Shown here in pieces: positions 36,901-46,600 of a DNA stretch of 64,000 bases. The translations under genes were made by a program, and so were the position numbers. The stretch spans positions 15,367,340-15,431,339 of the forward strand of contig NC_089323.1 in assembly GCF_036669915.1 (NCBI RefSeq). Reading direction: 5' to 3'. Source of the DNA: Pocillopora verrucosa (lineage: Eukaryota; Cnidaria; Anthozoa; Scleractinia; Pocilloporidae). The notes below the pieces were generated by a model that made no database searches, was not told the origin of the DNA, and saw nothing but the letters and a program-made list of their open reading frames with translations. Numbering within the stretch: position 1 is the first letter of the stretch; each line of letters starts with the position of its first letter.

Positions 36901-37768
36901 GACCAGACCAGACCTTCTTCAGGCGAGTTCGACCATTTGTGACAATCGTTAAGAGATTCTCACTATAAATCCCTGTTTCGCTTGCAGGTAAATACCGTGA
37001 CATGATCGTAACCTTCACATTCAGTCGTCGGATCGGTTACTACCTAATTAACTTCTACGTTCCTTGCATCATCATGGTTATTATGAGCTGGATTGTGTTT
37101 TGGATTGATCGAGACAACATTGGCGACCGAATAGCTCTCGGGATCACGACCGTCCTCACAATCGTATTTTTACTGGGTTCCAGTAACAGCACTATGCCCC
37201 GAGTCAGTTACCCGAAGGCTATCGACTGGTACATGATGACTTCGTTCATCTTCGTGTTTATGTCGCTAATCATGTGTCTGTTGATCTTCCGGTTTGATCG
37301 AAAGAAGAACAAAGAGCAGCGCCCGCCGAGGTCGGTCAGCGGTGAACCTCCAGCTGAGGCAATTTCGATGCAGGTAAATTTGTAACAATTCGATAAAAGC
37401 TACCAAGACACTTTCAGAATGAAGTGTCTTGCACAACAAAAAAATTAACATCCCCACCAGTCCCCTCCACATAAAATACTAACTTTGAATCATTCTAATA
37501 ACTCTAGATATCAGAAGAGCCAGACATTCGGAGCCGTGTTTCATACTACGTGGCAGACTCTCAAGGAGCTGTGTATCCAATCGTTCGCAGCGTGTCTGGT
37601 CTCAAAAAGAAAACCCTCTTAACGCCACGCTTTCCCAAGAGGCTTTGCGGACTGCCGGTGAAAGTCACCCGAGATAACCTTGGAGTGGCGCTAAACAATC
37701 TCTGTAGATTTCTCTTTCCATCCTCGTTTCTCTTGTTCAATCTTGTGTATTGGGTTGGCATAGCCTAA
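32229..37768 (+). CDS. Cys-loop ligand-gated ion channel subunit, copy B (435 aa)
   Basis: Tandem paralogue of copy A with the same eight exons: 32229-32290, 32880-32986, 33723-33790, 34483-34691, 35876-35958, 36230-36361, 36988-37373, 37508-37768 (TAA). Six exons have exactly the same length as in copy A. Exon 2 is one codon shorter, and the last exon ends one codon earlier. It carries the same signal-like start, WRPD motif, Cys-loop (MYLQKFPTDVQ between the cysteines), YYLINFYVPC M1, and M2 with Gly-Asp-Arg at 266-268. Divergence is highest in exons 1-2 and in the cytoplasmic loop; the transmembrane exon is nearly identical. It could co-assemble with copy A or form homopentamers. A fragment duplicating the 3' end of exon 6 lies at 36401-36439. 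Ligand unknown. Confidence 0.93.
33919..34144. mobile_element. GACGAAGGGC-family MITE with a long inverted repeat
   Basis: 33919-33970 carries the family head (GGTAAGTTTCTAAAGAAACTG, GTGGTGCTGCGTCGGTG). From 33974 to 34144 two arms of about 80 nt form a near-perfect inverted repeat centred on TCGTCAGAGCAAACG, running through ACGTTTTCAACCCAG and GCTGACGTTTCGAGCG. It lies in intron 3 of channel gene B. Relatives: 39898-40040, 42540-42610, 43025-43125, 43734-43880, 54390-54520. Confidence 0.75.
34932..35015. mobile_element. Foldback MITE, CTCGTACCCAGATC family, channel B intron 4
   Basis: Starts CTTACCCAGATCGTACCG and ends GGGTACGAGACTAC. It lies about 240 bases after the exon 4 donor; the copy in gene A lies about 280 bases after its own. 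It was probably present in the ancestral single gene. Confidence 0.65.
35660..35850. mobile_element. TTAA-type MITE, CTAGCTGCT subfamily, channel B intron 4
   Basis: Contains TTTTTAACTCTCCCCTCTAG, GGAATTTGGTGTTAGATCAAG and GTGGGAGTTAAAGGATTA in family order. The same subfamily occurs at 38085-38290, 49880-50095 and 60442-60647. Confidence 0.55.
36401..36439 (+). other. Duplicated 3' fragment of channel B exon 6 (possible in-frame mini-exon)
   Basis: 39 nt preceded by CTATAG and followed by a GTACAA donor. It encodes TEYFTEDVEYVA, nearly the last residues of exon 6 (in copy A, TEYTSEDVEYVA). Its phases would allow in-frame insertion of 13 residues. The gap to exon 6 is only 39 nt, too short for ordinary splicing, so it is more likely a relic or a competing donor. 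Confidence 0.6.
36880..36933. repeat. Direct repeat, about 27-bp unit, two copies
   Basis: CCAGACCTTCTTCAGGCTAG and CCAGACCTTCTTCAGGCGAG, each followed by TTCGACCA. They lie in intron 6 of channel gene B, just before the transmembrane exon. Confidence 0.85.
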
Positions 37769-39893
37769 GTTTGTTGGGAACCAAGAAAGAGAAAAAGCTT
37801 TTGAATGTATATCTTTGTCACGCACCCTGGTGATGGGCTTGAAAAGTCGGCTATGGTTTGGTTAACAAGTTGAGTTTTTTATTTCTCGTATCGGTAAAGT
37901 TCCTCGTTTTCATATGAAAAAGTTCGGTTCTGTTTACTGAATGAGAAAGCCCAATTATTAAAAGTTAAAACATGTTACGTCGGTTATATTATTCTTCGAT
38001 AAGTTCAACATCTGGGTATTCATTCTAAACGAACTTTTTACACTGAGGATTAAAAAAAAAAAGAAAAAAATCGAACTTTCCGTATATAACTCACAAGATC
38101 TGATCGTCAATTTTCCCCTCTAGCCGCTGTACATTTCCTTGTAAATTAGTTACGAAAATTTGGTGTCAGATCAAGATAACAACTTTTACCTGATAAGTTT
38201 GAGTATTCTCAATTCCGGATTGTAAGATAAACTATGGGTAATTTAGGGAGAAGCTGTGTGTTAACCACTTCTAGAAGTTAAAGGGTTAAGTTCCAAGGGT
38301 AGATAAATCTAAACACACTCAAGCTATCCTAAGAAACGCCTCTATACGAGATAACATAAAAGCAAGTTTGACTTTTGATCGTGGATAAGTGCAAAACACC
38401 TTTCGAGAAACTAACCCCATAAAATGGACTGAAGAACAGCTCTACTGAGTCTTATAGAGTTCAATATGAGGGGATGATTTTACAGTCGACTATCGATCCA
38501 GACAATTCAGATCAACACTCTTTGCTTAACAAGACACGTCTCTGAATCTGAACTTCTAAGGCCTACAAAATGAAAATTTTAAACTGATAACGTTGAAAAA
38601 AAAAAAAAAAAATTAAGAAAACTGTCAAAACCACACTCTACAAAAAAAAAATCGATTCAAAGCATTCTTTACTATTACAAGACGAATGATATTTACGAGA
38701 AGGGTACTGAAGGTTAAATTTACATGGGTGTTTTGTCCTCTTAACTGGCTTTTTCAGGAATAAGCCGTTCATAGCGGCATTGAATAGAAGTAATAACTTT
38801 TTGTGTAAAGAGCATTTTCAATTGAGTGTTGAAATTAGGGCTGCATTTCGATGGCTTTATTTCGCTGTGATAAGTCTAGAAAATTCGCGCCATCCTCGCC
38901 ACCAATCAGATGCGAACTGACCAATCGCCATTTCTTCTTTCATACTTTCCCGCGCTTCACAGAGGTTGCTTGGTTTTTAACGTTGAGTTCTACCAGGCTC
39001 CTTTTGGTATTTTCCTTCGTTCTTACGGGCTCTTGTGATTACTTTGGTTTAGATTTAGCGACACTCAATCGAAGAGCACTCTACATATAAGCTTAGCTGT
39101 ATTTGTGAATGAGGACTATTACATTGGTTATTGAAAATACCTGTCGAAATGTAAATTGTGATAAAGTAAACCAATAGAGACAGGAATAATAAAAATGATG
39201 AAAAAAAAAACAACAACAACAACAACAACACAACATAAGTAACAACAACTTGCACTGAACCGGGAGAGGGACATTTGTCATAAAACTATATTTCGTCTCT
39301 CCTTTAGGATCTAAACTGTCTCCTTAACCAAGTTATTTTTGGTTTTCGTTACATCGAACTGCAATGATTCACTTCATTGAGGGATGGCCGGTCGATTTAC
39401 AAACGGGTTAGGAAAGGAGAGAGGAAGGTTTAACTCAGTTTGCATTCCTCAACTCCTTCCCACCTTTCCCCCAATCCCTTCCCACCTTCCCTTCGGAGTG
39501 AGCCTGGGAAAAATAGAGAAGGTTCAAAAACCTTTGAGGGCTGGGAAAAGAGAAGAATTTTACTTACAAACTGCTCGTGAACAATATTTCTTAAGGCATT
39601 CCCGATAACGGAATCATGTACTCGGTCTGTATAACGATTTAGACAATATATATTTACAGTCACTGACGAAGTAAACCGCTACAACGAGTTGAAGTATCTT
39701 AGGATACTGTTTTTTACTTTCCCGTCATACCCAGGACCTCTGTTGATAATGACCAGTGTTGTTTCGTGAGTTTGGGCCGATCAAATATCTCGTTTCCTGC
39801 AGAAAACAAGAGGTTTAGGACGCTGTATTTGAAGTCTTGAAAATGCCTTGTTCAATTCCTCTCGAGTAGATCTGCTTGTATAAAGGGAGGGGG

Positions 39894-39934
<41 letters not shown>

Positions 39935-40263
39935 AAAGTACGATAAGTTACTTTGGTTTTACCAACTGAGTTGATAATTTAATTTGGCCACGTGAAAGAG
40001 TTTCTAAAGCTGGTGTTAGCACTTCGGCAGAGCGAATAAAGGAATTTTGGATTGTGTGTCACGGATCCTCTGGTAGTTTTAAGAGAACCACTTTGCGGCT
40101 TTCATGAGCATCTTTTTTAAACTACGCACAACTTGGAACACAGCGGGAGACCTTTCAGTAAAGTTATTTTCTCTATGCGTCTTAACGTAGTAAAAAAACC
40201 TTGGTTTTTTAAAGGCTCGTATTTTGAGCAGAGGCTGTTGTCAATGCAGCTGTTTACCTCATT

Positions 40264-40450
40264 TATCAATAAAGGGCAAAATTACTGAGCGCTGATTGGT
40301 TGAGAGAGAGGGCATTTTTTTCTTAATCGAGGGCATTATTACCTGTTAATGATTGGCTAATCCGTTGCATTGCTAATCCGTTGCTTCCCAGATAAAAATA
40401 GACTGCACACGTGATTTTCCTTCGTATAAATTTTGCCCTTTATTGATAAA
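40264..40450. mobile_element. Foldback element with TATCAATAAAGGGC termini
   Basis: TATCAATAAAGGGCAAAATT at the left and AATTTTGCCCTTTATTGATA at the right are near-perfect complements. The interior carries GCGCTGATTGGTTGAGAG. It abuts another inverted repeat on its right. Confidence 0.7.
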
Positions 40451-40451
40451 C

Positions 40452-40582
40452 AAGTAATCCCATGAGACCTCGTACTATTAAGGATTAATTGCACTTGAGT
40501 TTTCAAAATTTTCCAAATTTTGGAAAATTTTGAAAACTCTCGTGCAATTAATCCTTAATAGTACTTGGCCTCATGTGATTAC
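40452..40582. repeat. Long inverted repeat just downstream of the HAUS3 stop codon
   Basis: GTACTATTAAGGATTAATTG (40472-40491) pairs with CAATTAATCCTTAATAGTAC (40545-40564), with a further palindrome AAAATTTTCCAAATTTTGGA in the middle. Outer arms (AAGTAATCCCATGAG and CTCATGTGATTACCT) also pair. It lies 24 bases past the HAUS3 stop on the minus strand, so it would form a hairpin in the 3' UTR if transcribed. Confidence 0.8.
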
Positions 40583-40605
40583 CTATACTAAGAAGTACAC
40601 AGCTC

Positions 40606-43600
40606 TCATTTTGAGGAGACTATTTGCGCGTCCACGCGGGCTGATAACTCAGCGATGGCACGTTTCAGACGTGGAGGGTCTGTGAAGAAATATATAAACA
40701 GCTCCCTTTCCATAAGCTTCAGGTTGTCAGAGCGAAGGACCTGGAGAGGAAAAAAATCAAAACGATGTCACGGAAACTTAACTTACGACACTGAAAATTC
40801 TCCACCACTTCAGTGAAGAGTTTGTCCACAATGTAAGTATTCGTTGCTTTACCTTTTTCTTGGCTTCACAGTCTTTGATAATATCTTTAATGGACTTCTC
40901 TAAGGTGACCAGAAGTTCATCAAGCTGACTGAGACCATCTGCAATACGCTGAAAAGGAAGCAAAGTAAATTTAAGTCATTAAACGCTCAAAGAACATTCT
41001 ATTAACGTTAGAAAATGAACGAACGTTCTTTAACAAAGAGGATTATGCTTGTGCCGTGGTGGAATACTGTATGTAAGATGACTGCAGTCAAATCCGGCTT
41101 TAAAAGGCGTTTAAGGTTACGTAGCCTGAAAATGATTATGCTTGTGTCACACAACCGCGTTAAAATCGCGGCTTTAAACGGTGTTTAAGATAACCTAGTT
41201 TTTATCGCAGGATGATCATTACCTGTGGACTCAACTGAGGAAGACCACCAGTCGTGGCAGATTCTCCATACATCGTCTTTATACCCTGTTTAAGGTTACT
41301 CTCCCTATAATAGTGTTAAAAGATTTAGTTACTGATCGACGCTGAACATGTTTAGTTTTCTCAGTTACCATTAAATGATACTTTCAGAAATACCATTACG
41401 TTGTTGAGCCTCACACATGTAGGTCAGTGGCTGCATGCTGACGCTCGTGCATCTCACAGCACATGCATGGCGTGTTGTTCATCGCACGCAAACAGTAAAC
41501 TTCAACGCGTCACTAAATTCTGCAAACTTGTCTTTGTATTCCCTTCACACAACCAGTCTCACTTTCCCCCATCTGTCATAATTTAAATCTCTACAAGAAC
41601 ACCCAGAATCCGACAATTTGAGTCTAAAAACTGACACGGATGTCGCGTCATAACGATAACTGCCAGCGGTACAGATTCCATGGAACCCTCCTTGACTCTG
41701 TAAAGATAACGCCTTCAGCTTTCCAAGTTCAAAAAACTTAGGAAATAAGGACATTTTTTAAATTGTACTGTAACACAACCAATATCCTCCTTTCCCCCCT
41801 CCCCCAGACTATAAATTATGACCAGTCGCTAAGTTGCTTTAAAGTTAAAATACACAAGTTTATTCAAACAAAACGTAAGACAAGCGAATGATGAGAACTT
41901 ACAGTTGTTTCCAGGCTTCCTCCTGTCTGCTGCCCGAGGTGGCCAGGGACATAGTGAATGATTCCAGCTGTCCAGCTAACTGCTGACTCCATTCCACAAG
42001 CTGACTATACGCTAGAAAAATCTCCTTCTTGCTTTCCTCCTCCCCTTTGGGTGAGCTTTCAAGAACACGATACAACCCCTCCATAAAATGGTCTCGGCTG
42101 TCAATTGTCCCACGGGATGGGTGGGGAGGGTGAAGGGCATGTTCGTCCATAATTGTCTTTGGAAATTGTTAAGGTAATAAGCTGAACAGTGTGTTACTTC
42201 TCAAGCGAGAAAATACAGTACTAAAAGCTATCCGTGAAACTACCTAAACTGAGGGCATTGTAACTGTCAAGAGGTATCTAAGCATGTAAAAGGTCATGTG
42301 CACTCACTACCCCATATCAGACGTTCGAAGTTTCGTTTCCGTAAACAATAATGTTTAAAGCCATGTGCCATCATTTGATTAACACTGAAAAAACTTCTCA
42401 TGTTACAGTGCTCACGTATACAATCTAAGGTACTGTATGTAATGTAGCACCGCACAATGTCACCATCGGTGGTATAAAACGTCCCCTCCAATCCACTCAA
42501 TATGACAGGGTAATTTGGTATCACTAACTGATTCGATAATACCAAATTACCCTGTTATACTCTCCCACCGACACAGCACAGCAGTTTCTTTAGAAACTTA
42601 TCCCCTTCACTCAGTATGACAACTGCGCTTGAGAGATTACAATTGACAACGTAAGGGTGCAAAAGCAAAGGCCTCCCCATATTTTGTGCCATGATTGAAG
42701 CTCAACTTGAAAATGTTACCAGAAGAGAGGTATGCTTTTTTGTGGAATTTTGCAATTGTTCTTGAAAGAATTGGTCACTGTATGTACAGGATACAAATCG
42801 CGCATCAATTCCATTGACTGCATCACCAAGTGTACTCTCCAAGGTGCTAAACAAACGATGAATGTCACGGTTCTTGCGTCCTTCAACCTCAAGTGCCATT
42901 GAGAGAAACTCGTGCCGAGAACGTTGAAGCAAAAGCTGGGTGATGACCTAACAAACAAAAGAAGTAAGATTGTTGGAAAAGCAAATCGCAATTTTGTCAA
43001 AACCTCTGATGGAGGAATTTTGATCAATCGCTCTGACGAAGGGCTAACACTCGAAACGTCAGCTTTTTTACCCTTTACGGTAGCTAATTAACGTTTTCAG
43101 CTCAGTTGTTGACACTAAATTACCATGGTACTGACTTTTTCTAGCTCCATATATGTCACGCGTCCTATACGCTGCTATGATCAGAATGTTGAAAGCCTCA
43201 TGTAAGCAAACATGAGAGGAATAAAGAAAAGAAAAACCCACCTGCTCTTGTTTGGAAGTGAAGTAGTCTTGTCTTGCTATTTTCAACTCATAGTCCCCTT
43301 TCAAGATACTTGTTGCTTGGAGCTCCCCTAGCTCCTGCACCAACCCAGGGAGGGCCTTCTCAGTGAGCTCTCCAATCTCCATCTTGACTTGGGAAAGAGC
43401 CTTTTGTACCTCAGTCAATTTGGCACTAGTGAGAAACAGATACTGATTTAGGAAAGTTGGTAAGAGCATAGGTTTTAGAGTATCAATTGAAAATTTGTTG
43501 GATGGTTGACAGGATGGGTGGATGGTTTGTCAGCCAAGAGATCAGTCAGTTAAGCTGTCAGTCAAACAGTCAATCAGTCAGACAGACAGAGAGTCTGTGT

Positions 43601-46600
43601 GATATTCTGTCAGACAGTCTGTAGGTCAGCCTAGCAAACAACCAGTGAGTCGGTCAAGCTGTTAGTCAGTCAGACAGTCAGACAAGGAGTCTATGAGTGT
43701 CACTCAGTCTCTCAGTCGGATAAATGAATAAAGGGGGTAAGTTTCTAAAGAGACTTTGGTGCTGCGTCCATAGGGGGTATAACAAGATATTTGGTTTTAT
43801 CAACTGAGTTGATAATGTTAATTAACAATGGTAAAGAGTTTCTAAAGCTGTCATTTCAAGCCTTATCTCTTCAACAGAGCGAGTATCAGCCAAATATTGT
43901 TAGACAGTCAGTATTCAGTCCAACAAGCAGCCAGTCAGTCAGTCAAGCTGTTAGTCAGTCAGTAAGTCAAAGAACCAGTTCTTAGTCAGTCAGTCAGTCA
44001 GTCAGTCAGTCAGTCAAACGTTTAATATGTTATTCTGTCATGTGAGTAATGCATCTAGCTAATCCAGCAATCAGGTCAGGTTGATTACTAATTAAATAAG
44101 TAAAAATACAACTTACAGCTAATCACGGCATACAGTATCTTAAACCTATCTCTCTTTCACACTACTGTATGTTTACTACAATAACTACCAACAACAAAAA
44201 CAAGATATTGGTATAATGTTGTGTAAATGTGACTGACCTTAACATATCACTGCTTGGGGGGTTTGTTTCCCATGACAAGTTTTTTAGCTTCTCCTCAGCT
44301 ACTCTAACTGCTGTAGTAACTCCCGATGCTGTAGCCATATTGTGAATTCTTCTACTTTCACTTGAGGCATAACTGAGACCACACAAAAAACAGAAAATAA
44401 TTATAATCCATGTATATTGAAATAAAGGGGTTTTATTATATGTACAGTGAATCATTTTATTTTTACCCAGTGCAAAATTTGCATGACCTAGTTGGGATCA
44501 GTATCAGTATCTGGGCAACTGCCCACCTACCCCTCCCTTAACCCAGCAATAACCCTAACTTGTTATCAATTGACTGTTGTTGAGTTAGGGGAGGGGTAGG
44601 TGGGCAGTTGCAGAGATACTGATATTGATCCCCTAGTTGCACTATCTAAATAGTCAAAGACTTAACCCTTTAACCCCTAACAGTGACTTACATCAAATTT
44701 CTCCTTACAATATCACCCCTGAATCAAACATTAGGGTCATGAGAATAAAGAAAATAATCACCAACTAAAGAAGCTCTTGATTGTTAAACAAATTCTCCTT
44801 ATAAGCACCTTAGAAAATGTACAGAGAACAGTATGGAGAATATGCATACTGATGCTTGGGTGTAAAGGGTTGAATTAAATACAAACTTACACAGATTGTA
44901 GTCTTGCAAGCTCTTGACAGTCATTGAGGTTAACTTCATTATTCTCACCTGAGAGAATTAGAAACGATATTTCAGGAAAATTGTATGGAAGATTAAATTC
45001 AAGAAGGGAAATCTGGAGAAAGGTATGAATAAGAAAAAGGAGGTGAAGGGGGAAGAGAACAAGAGGTAAGGAGGCAGACACGCACGTCAGGACAATGTTA
45101 GAAATCAGTTTTTTTTCCCGTCAACATAGGAAAACAACAGCTGCAGTACGTTAATAAAAAATTTACAATGTACATCAGAACTTCTCCCCTCTTGGATAAT
45201 TTAGCCTGAGTAGTTACTTCAGTCTAAGTGTATGAGAGAGACATTTTGAACATCACAACTTATGATACAAAAATATTGTGCAACACAAATCTACAGTGTA
45301 GGTACATGACAGTTAGACACTGTAGGATTCAGTCCCTGTACCTCTCACTAGCAGAGTCGAAGGATCACTTATTTCCAGTAATTCATATCTTGATCTCTCT
45401 TGTCCTCCTGCCATCTCAGCAATTCCCTGGAAAAAATTTAATTGTAGCATGTTCAACCCTTTAAAGCAAATATCTGAAAGCTGAGTAACTTTGACCTCAA
45501 ACTAAGGATAAGCTGTATTATGTCTGGTTAATTATACCCAAGTACATGATCATAGCTGTGTAAAATGCTAAGAAGAGCTGGCTATGAGTGGGACATGACA
45601 AAATTTATCCTGTACATCATCAATACATTCTAAAACATCTAGTGATGAGAATAAAGAAAAATATAAATTAAGGGATTTAAATTAGTTAATCCAATACCAA
45701 ACTCTCTGAACTGCATGCAAAATCATAAGAATTGTATGGCAGACAGCAAGGAGAATTATAAGCACTGATAAGATCTTGGTAGTTAAAGGTTAATTACACT
45801 GAATCTCTCAATTTTTGATGGTTGCCTTTTCTTTTGTACTGTTATTTTACCTCAAAGAACTGTTTCCTGGTATAAGCAGTTAGTTCTCCAGTAAATCTTT
45901 CCTCAGATGTGAAGTAACTGTCATAGGGCAGCTGTGATAAAAATGAAGCTGAATCATTCCCACCTAGAATGAGGAGATAATTTCAAAAATTTGTGTGACC
46001 ATCTACACTGTACATGCAAGATTTACAAAAGAAAAAAGGTATGTATGATGCACATGATTTATGGTTAATCGATTTAGTTTCACAAGGGGCGATATGCATG
46101 TGCTTACTTACAGTCTACATCAATCTACATGTCTGATGGCTCACCTTCTTCTCCCCTATACAATGCTACCATCTGTGAAACAGATTGTTCCAACTGCTTC
46201 AAACTGGAGTTCATCTGAAGATTTAAGGAAAAATAGAGAACTAATTGAATATTATTACCTCAGTATCTTAAGTTTACCATACTTTTGTAGACAGGCCTCA
46301 AGAAGTAAAACAAGAAGAAGTTTTAGTTTGATGGAATACACTGATAATTGAAACAAATAAATGGTTTCAAAACAAAATATTTTTTTGACATGTACCTGAG
46401 TATTGTCTGCTTGACTGGACTCAAGGCTGCTCTTGTACTTTTGTTTATGTTCCTGAACAACACCACTCAGTTTGGAAAGTTTGTGAGTCAAACCTGCATG
46501 ATGAAGACTGAAAAGGTACAAAAGCATAAATTGTTGGCTTGACAAAAAGGTACTGTTACAGTGTGGATACCCATTGTTTTACATGGATGGGTTGCATAAT

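Larger units (their letters stand above)
37769..40605. other. Intergenic region between channel B and HAUS3, repeat-rich
   Basis: No coding exon found. In order: channel B 3' UTR; TTAA-type MITE at 38085-38290; CCAATCAGA/CCCGCGC dispersed repeat at 38860-39090; an ACA microsatellite near 39206-39232; a GACGAAGGGC-family MITE remnant at 39898-40040; and nested inverted repeats at 40264-40450 and 40452-40582 reaching to the HAUS3 stop. Confidence 0.6.

Noticed and set aside
43791..43985. Open frame with repeated Ser-Gln-Val residues
   Set aside because: Translation of a MITE plus a CAGT minisatellite in a HAUS3 intron.
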